Positions 8,690-15,910 of a stretch of DNA of 29,845 bases are shown one piece after another. The stretch's first letter is position 1. Every line of letters begins with the position of its first letter. The position numbers were made by a program, and so were the translations under genes. The notes under the pieces are model-generated. The model saw only the letters and a program-made list of their open reading frames with translations. It was not told where the DNA came from and made no database searches. Source of the DNA: a virus; the IMG/VR virus record IMGVR_UViG_3300032287_002715, positions 1-29,845 of that record. One strand, written 5' to 3'.

Positions 8690-8711
8690 TATTCTAATAA
8701 TATATAGAATA
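8690..8711 (-). promoter_or_regulatory. AT-rich hairpin just after the UVR-motif gene
   Basis: TATTCTA (8690-8696) and TAGAATA (8705-8711) form a perfect 7-bp inverted repeat with an 8-base AT spacer, starting five bases after the stop of the upstream gene (8716). With the GC-rich hairpin it makes a two-stem leader before the RNR gene. It could equally be a palindromic protein-binding site. Weak stem energy makes the RNA reading uncertain. Confidence 0.4.
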
Positions 8712-8715
8712 GTAC

Positions 8716-9048
8716 TTACTGATTTTGTTTAAGAGCAGTAATTGTATCTCTTAGGATAGTGGCTTTCTCAAAATCTTGTTGTTTTATAGCTTCATTTAAT
8801 TCAGCATTTTTTTGTTCAATAATTTTAGCATTATTATCACTAGCTTTATAACTATAAGTAGTTTCTGAATAGAATCCACCACTAGGAGTTTTACCACTAA
8901 TTTCTGTTACTATAAATCCATCTTTTTCATATACTTTTTTAGTCATTTCAGACTTATTAAGTTCTGATTCAATACGTTCTTCTAATGAACTAGTATTTAA
9001 AAATTTACTAAAATATTGGCTTAAATAGTTTGGCTTTGATCTGTCCAT
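8716..9048 (-). CDS. Small protein with C-terminal UVR motif
   Basis: 110 residues from the ATG at 9048, one base after the exonuclease stop; a longer frame would start from GTG inside the exonuclease gene and its N-terminus looks like an out-of-frame shadow. The C-terminus, LNEAIKQQDFEKATILRDTI, fits the UVR helical hairpin (LxxAIxxxDFExAAxLRDxI) by which UvrB and UvrC interact and which is also found in ClpC and McsA. No nuclease or helicase domain is present. The middle has a Gly/Ser/Tyr-rich strand segment (GKTPSGGFYSETTYSY). It may be an adaptor that contacts host UvrB, UvrC or a Clp ATPase; that is inference. It is followed by the 99-base RNR leader. Confidence 0.75.
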   Translation of the reverse strand: MDRSKPNYLSQYFSKFLNTSSLEERIESELNKSEMTKKVYEKDGFIVTEISGKTPSGGFYSETTYSYKASDNNAKIIEQKNAELNEAIKQQDFEKATILRDTITALKQNQ

Positions 9049-9049
9049 A

Positions 9050-9814
9050 TTACTTTTTATTAGGGTTTTTAATTGAAATTGAATGATACTTACCACAATC
9101 ATTACATCTATACTGTTGAGTATATCTACCAGCTGCACTAATTCGTAGTTTAACTTTTCTAATATTAGTAGAGTTACATTCTACACAATGTAGTCCATCA
9201 CCTTCTATACGTACAGTTTTTGTAATTTTGTTCTTTAAATAAGGATTAAGTTTTAAGAATACTTTTTCTAATAAAACAACATCGTTCTTACAATATTGTA
9301 CCATTTTATACAAAGATTGTCTGTTATTTCTTAAAATAATATCATCCCATAACTCTAATCCACCTGTTTCTATTTTACCAGCAAGACCTATAAACTTACT
9401 TATATAATCTAATTTATTAGAATTAAATAAAAATAGTTTTTTAGCTTCTTTTAAAGTATCAATAGACTGAATATAAGGAGTTAATGCTACTCCATGGTAC
9501 AAACACCTAGTTCTAAACCATTTAACGTCAAATTTATCACTATTATGTCCTACCACTTCATCAGCTGAATTTAAGATCTCTGAGAACTTAAGAATCATGC
9601 TACTATCATCTCCTCTATTCCATGTTAAACATTTAACATTTTTATCACCTTCCCACTTGTAACAGATACAAATTATGGCTCTTTCTTTAATTATACTACT
9701 AGGATCTAGCTTAATATCGTAACCAATCCTCCAGGATTTTACAATATTATAACTAGTTTCTATATCAAAGTATAATCTTTTGATCTTATTAACTCTCTTA
9801 TTAGTTACTTTCAT
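9050..9814 (-). CDS. DnaQ-like 3'-5' exonuclease with C-terminal zinc ribbon
   Basis: 254 residues. The RNase H-like exonuclease motifs are complete: Exo I FDIET (D17, E19), Exo II in GHNSDKFD (D96), Exo III YCKNDVVLLE (Y174, D178), as in the YxxxD version of the DEDD superfamily. After residue 205 comes a zinc ribbon with C210-x2-C213 and C237-x2-C240. The domain is separate from the polymerase, so it could act as a repair or proofreading exonuclease, or in degrading host DNA; the ribbon probably helps bind nucleic acid. The first 14 bases overlap the end of the 73-residue gene, and the UVR-motif gene starts after a one-base gap. Confidence 0.9.
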   Translation of the reverse strand: MKVTNKRVNKIKRLYFDIETSYNIVKSWRIGYDIKLDPSSIIKERAIICICYKWEGDKNVKCLTWNRGDDSSMILKFSEILNSADEVVGHNSDKFDVKWFRTRCLYHGVALTPYIQSIDTLKEAKKLFLFNSNKLDYISKFIGLAGKIETGGLELWDDIILRNNRQSLYKMVQYCKNDVVLLEKVFLKLNPYLKNKITKTVRIEGDGLHCVECNSTNIRKVKLRISAAGRYTQQYRCNDCGKYHSISIKNPNKK

Positions 9815-10022
9815 TCTTTAAATATTTATTAATAATTCCTTCAATATTAGGTTTAACTTTATCAGGATCAGTTATTAAATATTCTTTAATAATAGATTTT
9901 TCTTCCTCACTACAACTATTATAAAGAATAGCAACTTGATCAGTTTTTATACCTAATAAATGAGCTGTGACTTGTATAAAGCCGTCAGTTTCATTAGTTT
10001 CCTGAACTTCCAAATCCTCCAT
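9801..10022 (-). CDS. Small acidic hypothetical protein
   Basis: 73 residues with an acidic N-terminus (MEDLEVQETNETDG) and predicted helices (FIQVTAHLLGI, SEEEKSIIKEYL, NIEGIINKYLKN). It overlaps the dUTPase end by 29 bases and the exonuclease start by 14 bases, which is usual packing for this block and supports its being translated. It has no recognisable motif. It may be an accessory of the nucleotide or repair enzymes beside it; no function can be assigned. Confidence 0.6.
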   Translation of the reverse strand: MEDLEVQETNETDGFIQVTAHLLGIKTDQVAILYNSCSEEEKSIIKEYLITDPDKVKPNIEGIINKYLKNESN

Positions 10023-10479
10023 GTCCTCTATCAGTTATAGGTAATTCAGATACTTCACTAAAATGAATAGTAGGTACAGGCATTACAATTAGTTGACCTA
10101 TTTTATCTCCTATATTATAAATCTTAGGATTAGTTTTATATTTAAAACGTAGTTTTATTTCACCTACATAACCAGAATCTACTACACCTACAGCATTAGC
10201 TAAAAATAAATCTTTTTTAGATACACTACTTCTAGGATAAATAAATCCAGCATAACCTTCAGGAACTTTTACAGCAATACCAGTACCATACTCATAATAC
10301 GCAGCTTCTTCAGGTGTAGCTGGTACATGAGTTACACTAACTGCTGTTAAATCTGCACCAGCATCAGTTAAATTAGCATACATAGGCATTTGAGCTTGAG
10401 GATGTAGCTTTTTTAGTTTTACATACACATAATTAGGCTTAATGTCTTCTGCATACTTTAATGTTTCTTCTTTATTCAT
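9994..10479 (-). CDS. dut: dUTP diphosphatase (dUTPase)
   Basis: 161 residues from the ATG at 10479; the frame can be extended three codons to a TTG, which I think is not used. It hydrolyses dUTP to dUMP and diphosphate, keeping uracil out of DNA and supplying the dTMP precursor. All five trimeric-dUTPase motifs are present (numbering from the ATG): DAGADL about 39-44, PRSS about 82-85, GVVDSGYVGEI about 98-108 with the catalytic Asp and the sugar-stacking Tyr, GQLIVMP about 128-134, and the mobile C-terminal RGHGGFGSSG about 151-160. The insertion PATPEEAAYYEYGTG near residue 55-67 is slightly longer than in the shortest homologues. It forms one run with the diphosphohydrolase-like gene upstream (one-base gap). 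Confidence 0.95.
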   Translation of the reverse strand: MNKEETLKYAEDIKPNYVYVKLKKLHPQAQMPMYANLTDAGADLTAVSVTHVPATPEEAAYYEYGTGIAVKVPEGYAGFIYPRSSVSKKDLFLANAVGVVDSGYVGEIKLRFKYKTNPKIYNIGDKIGQLIVMPVPTIHFSEVSELPITDRGHGGFGSSGN

Positions 10480-10480
10480 T

Positions 10481-10855
10481 CTATTCAAATATTAATTCTG
10501 TTTGTTTATTACTACTTATTTTGTAACTAATATTTCTATCATCAATTACAGTACCAGTTAAAATACCATCTAAAGCCATCATTGCATTACAAGCTACTAA
10601 AGCTAAATGATGTACATTAGATTCATCTATATCATCTTTATCAATATTAGTTAAATATTGATTTAAATGTCTATGTAATGCATCTAAATATCTAGTTACA
10701 GGCATTGGTTTAGAATAATTAAATTGTCCATATTTATTTAATCCAACCGTAAAACCTTTTGCTACTTCTAATAAAGCTTTTTGAGGTATACTAGTAAAAC
10801 TAGGTTTACCTTTATCAAACTTTGTAGCCATCTCATTAGTCTTTAAAGTGTTCAT
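10481..10855 (-). CDS. dATP/dGTP diphosphohydrolase-like protein (former DUF5664 family)
   Basis: 124 residues from the ATG at 10855; another ATG at 10831 would leave a 4-base gap to the upstream stop, and a longer frame would need TTG. The pattern KFDKGKPSFTSIP, VGLNKYGQFNY, RYLDALHRHLNQYL, DESNVHHLALVACNAMMALD matches the small all-helical family known as the dATP/dGTP diphosphohydrolase N-terminal domain, related to MazG-type enzymes. A family member in cyanophage S-2L (MazZ) removes dATP and dGTP to help build a 2-aminoadenine genome. Most phages that carry this family are not known to have such DNA, so here pool adjustment is the safe reading. It directly precedes dUTPase, which supports a nucleotide-pool role. 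The family call comes from recalled sequence pattern, not a search. Confidence 0.72.
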   Translation of the reverse strand: MNTLKTNEMATKFDKGKPSFTSIPQKALLEVAKGFTVGLNKYGQFNYSKPMPVTRYLDALHRHLNQYLTNIDKDDIDESNVHHLALVACNAMMALDGILTGTVIDDRNISYKISSNKQTELIFE

Positions 10856-11402
10856 CTTTATAAATTTCAATGTCTAAATTTGGTATACTCATAATTTCTG
10901 CATCAGGACTTAATTTCTCATTAAGTTCATCTTCAAGTTTTTTTCTAGCTTCTTTAGTAGGATATAAGCATTCTTTAATTTTCTTATAAACTATTTTAGT
11001 CATATCATACTTTAACAAAGTGTTTAGTAGATTTTCTTTATAGTCTTCAGACATTTTAGAATACTTACCCTCTATAAATTTATAATAATCATTCACATAT
11101 TGCTGAGGTATATTCATCTTAATAATGTACCAATTATTTGTAGATTTAGTTCCACAATAATATTCATCTGTATTTAAAGTATCATTAATCTTATTAAAAT
11201 TATAAAAATCTTTAATAGGTTTCTTAAATACAAGATACATTACAGGATCTTTTTTACCTATGTAGCAATTGTGAAAATCTTCACCATAAAAATCAAAAGG
11301 ATAACTTAACATACATCTAATAAAAACTCTAGCTTTTGTTAACTTATTGTAATCAAAATTAGATTTTTTATTATTAGTTTCCTCATTCTCCACAACAATC
11401 AT
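10836..11402 (-). CDS. Hypothetical protein
   Basis: 188 residues, ATG start, not recognised. The N-terminal 15 residues are charged and probably flexible; the middle is rich in aromatic residues and strands (VFIRCMLSYPFDFYGEDFHNCYIG, VMYLVFKKPI); the C-terminal 70 residues are helical and charged (EARKKLEDELNEKL) and end acidic. No catalytic motif or membrane segment is seen. It lies between the FEN-like nuclease (17-base gap) and the diphosphohydrolase-like protein (20-base overlap), so it is expressed with the DNA-metabolism set, but that does not fix its function. Confidence 0.75.
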   Translation of the reverse strand: MIVVENEETNNKKSNFDYNKLTKARVFIRCMLSYPFDFYGEDFHNCYIGKKDPVMYLVFKKPIKDFYNFNKINDTLNTDEYYCGTKSTNNWYIIKMNIPQQYVNDYYKFIEGKYSKMSEDYKENLLNTLLKYDMTKIVYKKIKECLYPTKEARKKLEDELNEKLSPDAEIMSIPNLDIEIYKDEHFKD

Positions 11403-11419
11403 CCTTAATTTATTAATTA

Positions 11420-12292
11420 TTATATATTTAAACTAACTTCAAAATTAATGATTTCTTCTATCTTAGTAAGAATAAATATTTCAACATCTTTGATATTATC
11501 TAATAACTTAACTAAATTATAGTTTAAAGCAAACTCATTAATACCTAACTGTTCACCTAACACATCAGTATAAGCATCAAGAACTACTGTTCTCATAGAT
11601 GCATTATCATCTAAATTAAGTAAAAGTTTATAAGCAAATGCTATACCCTTACCTTTTAATCCTTTAATATTATCAATAGAATCACCAACTATAACTTGTG
11701 TCCATAAGCTATAAAATGCTTCACTACTATCAACTTCATAGAAATCATTACTTTTGTAATTATAATGAGTACCCTCAATTTGGTTTAAATCCTTATCTGT
11801 ATGTACTAATACAGTAGAAATATTTTGAGTTTTGAAATAGTTATTAGCCACATTAACTAAATCATCAGCTTCAAAGCCTTCCATCTTAATAAAATTCCAA
11901 TTACTAATACAATAATTAGTTAATTCTTTAAGATATTTAGGTTTTTCTAATTTCTTTCTGTTAGCTTTATACTCTGTATATAAACTATATCTATGAGAGC
12001 CTCCTGTTAATAGTGCTACATAGTATATACAACCTGAGTTCATTAAGATATTAGTAAAATGAATATTAAATTCATTTATTACATTATCTAAAGTTCTTTC
12101 AATTTGATTACCATATTGCTCTATTTGTTCATCAGTCTGTTTTTTATCAACAGCTGTTGCATAAATTATACTATCAGCATCTATAATAGCCACTTTATAG
12201 TTATCTTTTTGTATAATTTTTATGTTGTTAATATAGTCAACTAAGGAACTTCTTAGTTGACTATTAACATTAATTTTTGTGTTATTCTGCAT
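11420..12292 (-). CDS. 5'-3' exonuclease / flap endonuclease (FEN-like, PIN-fold)
   Basis: 290 residues. Metal-binding acidic residues of the FEN family appear in order: D38 and D40 (IDADSIIYA), a lysine/arginine-rich YTEYKANRKK segment at 106-115, E141/D143/D144 (FEADDLV), D166/D168 (HTDKDL) and D204/D207 (VGDSIDNIKG), followed by a helix-hairpin-helix-like GLKGKGIAFA. It resembles T4 RNase H and the 5' nuclease domain of bacterial Pol I, enzymes that remove RNA primers and 5' flaps on the lagging strand. A family B polymerase lacks this activity, so a separate nuclease fits the rest of the phage's replication set. It overlaps the end of the preceding acidic small gene by 11 bases. Confidence 0.93.
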   Translation of the reverse strand: MQNNTKINVNSQLRSSLVDYINNIKIIQKDNYKVAIIDADSIIYATAVDKKQTDEQIEQYGNQIERTLDNVINEFNIHFTNILMNSGCIYYVALLTGGSHRYSLYTEYKANRKKLEKPKYLKELTNYCISNWNFIKMEGFEADDLVNVANNYFKTQNISTVLVHTDKDLNQIEGTHYNYKSNDFYEVDSSEAFYSLWTQVIVGDSIDNIKGLKGKGIAFAYKLLLNLDDNASMRTVVLDAYTDVLGEQLGINEFALNYNLVKLLDNIKDVEIFILTKIEEIINFEVSLNI

Positions 12293-12614
12293 ATTCTACA
12301 AACTCTGCATAATTTTCTACATCTTCAGTATGCATTGCTTCTAACCACATATTATATATTTTTCTATAATCTTGATTTTGTATAAACATTTGATAATAAC
12401 GCCATAATTCGTTATCACCTTGTTCATAAGCAATTATAAATTGATCCGCAGGAATTTGATCAGGATAACAGTATTCTTCGATCATACTACCTAAAGCATA
12501 ATCACCATTAATTGCTGCTTCATATTCATCTGAATGTATTCCAAATTTAGATTCGACAGCATTAAGTAGTTTTTCAGAATAAAAGATTTTATTCTTGTTT
12601 TTTGTATTTATCAT
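12282..12614 (-). CDS. Small acidic hypothetical protein
   Basis: 110 residues from the ATG at 12614; a GTG two codons upstream is possible. It has about 21 Asp/Glu against 8 Lys/Arg and is rich in aromatics (DNELWRYYQMF, DYRKIYNMWLEAM), with a helical look throughout and an acidic tail (TEDVENYAEFVEYAE). I do not recognise it. Its strong acidity and compact size would suit a protein-binding or DNA-mimic role, which is speculation. It overlaps the preceding 89-residue gene by 26 bases and the FEN-like gene by 11 bases. Confidence 0.7.
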   Translation of the reverse strand: MINTKNKNKIFYSEKLLNAVESKFGIHSDEYEAAINGDYALGSMIEEYCYPDQIPADQFIIAYEQGDNELWRYYQMFIQNQDYRKIYNMWLEAMHTEDVENYAEFVEYAE

Positions 12615-12858
12615 ATACACTAATATTACTATATTGATTAATTAAATATTCATTTAAATTATCAACAATAGCCTCATATTCAACTTGAATATCTTCTTTA
12701 TATATGTAACAATCATTAGCTTCATCATAATCAAATATTTCATCTAATGTATCATACTTATTTTTTATCAAGATATCAGCTAAATCTTGAGCTACTGTTA
12801 ATGAATTTAAAGTAATTTCAACACTTTTAATCGCTTTTTCAGCATGGTTATTCATCAT
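12589..12858 (-). CDS. Small acidic hypothetical protein
   Basis: 89 residues with tandem ATG codons (12858, 12855). Acidic and helical: VEITLNSLTVAQDLADILI, then DTLDEIFDYDEANDCY and a helix VEYEAIVDNLNEYLINQY. No family recognised. It overlaps the resolvase-like gene by 11 bases and the next acidic gene by 26 bases, so the three are translated together. Two adjacent small acidic proteins between replication enzymes could be host-takeover or inhibitor proteins; nothing in the sequence proves this. Confidence 0.65.
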   Translation of the reverse strand: MMNNHAEKAIKSVEITLNSLTVAQDLADILIKNKYDTLDEIFDYDEANDCYIYKEDIQVEYEAIVDNLNEYLINQYSNISVYDKYKKQE

Positions 12859-13435
12859 TTATAGTATAAATTGTTATAATCAGTTTTCGACTTTCATCTG
12901 GACTAGGACAATATCTAGTAGGTATTTCTCTTATAAACTCAATAGAATCATCAGCACCTATTATAGTTTTTAAACAATCTAATAATACCTTACGATATAT
13001 TAAAGCCAGATTATCTAAATCCCAATTATTACTACCTTTAGGTTTAATAAACTTAATGTCTACTCCTAATGGGTATAATTGTTTAGGTATTACTTTTAAA
13101 TCTTTTAAATGTTTATAAAAGAATTTCTTAACCTCATTAGCAATCTTATTTCTAAGATTGTGATTAAGACCTACCCAAATATCCTGACCAGATATTTTTT
13201 TATATTTAGGTTTACCGACACTACGAATATTTTTTAATACTTTTTCATTATTTTCAATACTTATAAGTTCACCTGATTTATTAAAAGTATATTTATTATT
13301 TTGATACTTTTTAGGTATCTTATCTGTTTTCTTATAATAAACAGGTCTTCTTTTGTTACTAAGAGTTACATATTCTATGTAATCTTCGATGCTTACCTGA
13401 TAGATTATATCTTTCTCTTCTATTCTATATCCCAC
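12848..13435 (-). CDS. RusA-like Holliday junction resolvase (probable)
   Basis: 195 residues. The C-terminal half has the RusA arrangement: strand VDIKFIKPKG, then WDLDN (D139, D141), a helix LIYRKVLLDCL (D153), IIGADDSIEFI (D162, D163) and a final strand LIITIYTI. RusA-type dimers cut four-way junctions using these aspartates, resolving replication or recombination intermediates before packaging. The N-terminal 80 residues are Lys/Tyr-rich and unlike the minimal ~120-residue family. The only reasonable start is GTG at 13435: a stop lies four codons upstream and there is no internal Met at all. It is 20 bases after the primase gene. The family call rests on the acidic pattern. Confidence 0.65.
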   Translation of the reverse strand: MGYRIEEKDIIYQVSIEDYIEYVTLSNKRRPVYYKKTDKIPKKYQNNKYTFNKSGELISIENNEKVLKNIRSVGKPKYKKISGQDIWVGLNHNLRNKIANEVKKFFYKHLKDLKVIPKQLYPLGVDIKFIKPKGSNNWDLDNLALIYRKVLLDCLKTIIGADDSIEFIREIPTRYCPSPDESRKLIITIYTINDE

Positions 13436-13455
13436 AATAATCTATATTAAATGTG

Positions 13456-14478
13456 TTATAGTAAGCTATCTATCAACATTTGAGCATCACTTAATCCATA
13501 TACTCTAATAAAATCACTAAGATCTTTAGTACCATATTGGTCAGGTATAAACAAAGGTGTTATATCTTTATAAGTATTTATGAGATGAGCAGTACCCTGT
13601 TTACCTCCTTTGTCATTATCATATAATGAATAAATATATTCAATACCACGTTGTTTTACCTCTTCATAAATCTTATTAGATAATGAATTCATTTCGCCTT
13701 GTAAACTTATACTTTGGTACCCCAATTTATATAGACACATGACATCTTTTAAACTCTTGGTTATAATTAGGATGTTTTCAGAAGTAAACTTCTTACTAGA
13801 ATCTAAAAAACACTTGGTTTTAAAATAGTTATATCCCTCTATATCATTTTGACTACCAGAAAACAGCCATTTAGTTTTCTTGTTTTTAGTTAAAGGACAA
13901 TAGATTTTGTATGATTGATGAAATTTATATGCATATACAGGATTATTTCTATTGTATATGCGACATAAACTACCATTTAACCATACATATTTACAACTAT
14001 ACACATTAAATAGTTTTAAAGTATCAATATCAATGTAATATTGACCCCAATATTCTTTATCTACAAGTGTATAATCTTGACTTTCTATTGTAATGATATT
14101 CTTCTTAACAGATAACTTAATACTATCACTAGAATTAAATAACATTCTAGTAGCATTAGTACTAATATCTTTTAATTTAAAATCATTAGAAATAATTTTA
14201 AGAGCTTCCTGAAAATTACAGTTGTATAATTTTTGTACTATACTAAAACAGTCAAATGTTTCATTAGTACTAAAATCTTTAGCAATAAATTTATCACCAA
14301 CATACTTTATACCAAAACTAGGATTTCTATCTTCCCTAAAAGGAGAAGATATTAGATTACTATATTGTAGTTTAGTGTTAAGATAATACTCTATAATTTG
14401 TTGATCAGATAGCTTACTTAACACAAAATCTTTGGTTATGTAAGAATCTTCGGAATTAATATTTGAAAAATCAAACAT
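13456..14478 (-). CDS. DnaG-like primase (degenerate zinc domain plus Toprim)
   Basis: 340 residues. The N-terminal 100 residues keep the shape of the DnaG CHC2 domain (SSPFREDRNPSFGIK at 44-58, AKDFS, DCFSIVQKLYNCNFQEALKII at 76-96) but lack the four zinc ligands in their usual places. A Toprim domain follows: NILIITKSLKDVMCL at 235-249 and SLYDNDKGG at 284-292, then KDLSDFIR at 318-325. In canonical Toprim domains a Glu stands where this protein has Lys in ITKS, a variant I associate with phage primases. It would make RNA primers for the DNA polymerase. There is no helicase domain fused; DnaB is encoded separately four genes earlier in the same unit. A 54-base AT-rich gap separates it from the SSB-like gene. 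Confidence 0.88.
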   Translation of the reverse strand: MFDFSNINSEDSYITKDFVLSKLSDQQIIEYYLNTKLQYSNLISSPFREDRNPSFGIKYVGDKFIAKDFSTNETFDCFSIVQKLYNCNFQEALKIISNDFKLKDISTNATRMLFNSSDSIKLSVKKNIITIESQDYTLVDKEYWGQYYIDIDTLKLFNVYSCKYVWLNGSLCRIYNRNNPVYAYKFHQSYKIYCPLTKNKKTKWLFSGSQNDIEGYNYFKTKCFLDSSKKFTSENILIITKSLKDVMCLYKLGYQSISLQGEMNSLSNKIYEEVKQRGIEYIYSLYDNDKGGKQGTAHLINTYKDITPLFIPDQYGTKDLSDFIRVYGLSDAQMLIDSLL

Positions 14479-14532
14479 AACCTAGATTTATGTTAATTAA
14501 TAATTAATTTAATTTATTTAATTTAGTATTGA

Positions 14533-15081
14533 TTAAAATGGTAGCGAATCTATTTGATCAGTTACTTTAGCACCATTAGCTTCTACAGTAGCTTTATTTA
14601 CACGTTTAAGATCATACTCAATATTTGGATTATAAGTAAGAGCACTCATCTCAGATGTAACTGTCATAGGTTCAGCAAAATTAGGTAAACCTAATACAGT
14701 CTTAACATATACTTTACCATCACGTTGAGATACATATTCCTCACCTGTAAATTTCATTCTTAGTTTCTTACCACTAAGAATCTTATTAATATCTTGTAGA
14801 GTTGTTGCAGAATTAACTACATTCTCATCAACAACTTTAGTCATCATATGTTTTAGTTTCCTCATAGTATATTGAGGAGCATTACCTTCCATAGACATAT
14901 CAATATTAAGTTCTGCACCATTATCTAAACTAAATGGTACACGAATTACTGCTTTACCATTAGGAGTTGTTTCTGATGTGATTGTACCTATTGTTACATT
15001 ATCATGTACTCCTGGTTTAACAGATGGTTTAACACTTGAACCTGATTGAACGTCACTGAAATTAAATGTAATATTACTCAT
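14533..15081 (-). CDS. ssb: Single-stranded DNA-binding-like protein
   Basis: 182 residues from the ATG at 15081; the frame continues upstream only to a TTG and gives a hydrophobic shadow sequence. The body is beta-rich, with segments such as AVIRVPFSLDNGAELNIDM and VYVKTVLGLPNF, consistent with an OB-fold. The C-terminus is IDSLPF, resembling the acidic-aromatic tip (DDxPF) by which bacterial SSBs recruit partners. Its place between RecA-like ATPase (64-base gap) and primase (54-base gap) fits a replication SSB, and crAss-like phages carry one there. Assignment is by tail, composition and context; no diagnostic core motif is visible. Confidence 0.7.
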   Translation of the reverse strand: MSNITFNFSDVQSGSSVKPSVKPGVHDNVTIGTITSETTPNGKAVIRVPFSLDNGAELNIDMSMEGNAPQYTMRKLKHMMTKVVDENVVNSATTLQDINKILSGKKLRMKFTGEEYVSQRDGKVYVKTVLGLPNFAEPMTVTSEMSALTYNPNIEYDLKRVNKATVEANGAKVTDQIDSLPF

Positions 15082-15145
15082 ATATTTGTTGTTTAAAAAG
15101 TTAAAAATAAATTGGATTATACTTATGTAAATTATTATATATCTA

Positions 15146-15892
15146 TTAATCAATATAGATTTTATCCCAATAAGTTTCTAGCTTATTGTTTTTCATAGTT
15201 GCTACTACAAGTTCTTGATTTCTCAAGTGTTCTGGTCTAGCACCGCATGTTATTAAATCACTACTATTAAAATTAAGTATGGTATTATCACCATCTCTAG
15301 ATAAGAAACCAATAGCATCTGCAGTTGAACACAATAAACTTTTAAGCTTACCTGTTAAATCAATATCAGCAGCCATAACTTCTTTACCTTTAATCTCAAT
15401 AGATTTGTCTTTTAAATGACCTAAGAATATTACATTATGAGATAGACTTTTAATATAATCTACAACATCAAAGAATGCTTCTCTTAAGTATAAATAACCA
15501 GCACCGTTTGGTAATTTGAGTACACTTTCTCCATCAAAGTTCTTACCCATAGGGGTTTCTTTGTACTTTTTTATAGCAAGTGGCATTACCATATCTTCTA
15601 AAGCTGTAATAGTATCTACAGCAATATACTTATAAGGTCTGCCTGCTTTTTTAATTTCTTCACCATAAGTTTTAAGATCAGCTAGATCATTAATAGTTAC
15701 CTTCATAGCATCTACAAAATCACTACCTTTCTCAAAATCTAGTAATAAACAATTATCTAATTGTGCAATTAGACTTGTTTTACCTGCTTTTGGTTTAGAA
15801 TAAATTACCAATACTCCTGGAGATTTTCTACTAGGAGGAATCCTACTAGTTGGTAAAATAACCTTACTACTCTTTTCTACTTCTACACTCAT
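15146..15892 (-). CDS. RecA-like P-loop ATPase (Sak4 / AAA_24 type)
   Basis: 248 residues. Walker A is YSKPKAGKTS at 31-40, with Walker B YIAVDTITALED at 89-100 and a later FLGHLKDK segment. This short RecA-core layout, KAGKTSL followed by LLLDFEKG and a VDTIT acidic strand, is typical of phage Sak4-like annealing or AAA_24 proteins. Such proteins pair single strands with help from SSB; here the SSB-like gene follows directly. The role would be recombination-dependent replication or repair. It is encoded just after the DnaB-like helicase (18-base gap). A non-recombination ATPase role cannot be excluded. Confidence 0.82.
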   Translation of the reverse strand: MSVEVEKSSKVILPTSRIPPSRKSPGVLVIYSKPKAGKTSLIAQLDNCLLLDFEKGSDFVDAMKVTINDLADLKTYGEEIKKAGRPYKYIAVDTITALEDMVMPLAIKKYKETPMGKNFDGESVLKLPNGAGYLYLREAFFDVVDYIKSLSHNVIFLGHLKDKSIEIKGKEVMAADIDLTGKLKSLLCSTADAIGFLSRDGDNTILNFNSSDLITCGARPEHLRNQELVVATMKNNKLETYWDKIYID

Positions 15893-15910
15893 CTAGTTAT
15901 TTTAATTGTT

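Noticed and set aside
9049-9138. N-terminal extension of the UVR-motif protein
   Set aside because: It starts from GTG and lies wholly inside the zinc-ribbon coding region of the exonuclease gene; the ATG at 9048 is one base from that gene's stop.
14479-14532. AT-rich 54-base gap as a replication origin
   Set aside because: It has no clear iterons or GC skew evidence I could verify by eye; only imperfect TTAATTAA-like palindromes expected at this base composition.
15082-15153. N-terminal extension of the SSB-like protein (hydrophobic MINRYIIIYIS... reading)
   Set aside because: It needs a TTG start, reads through AT-rich non-coding sequence and would create a false signal peptide; the ATG at 15081 gives a normal SSB N-terminus.
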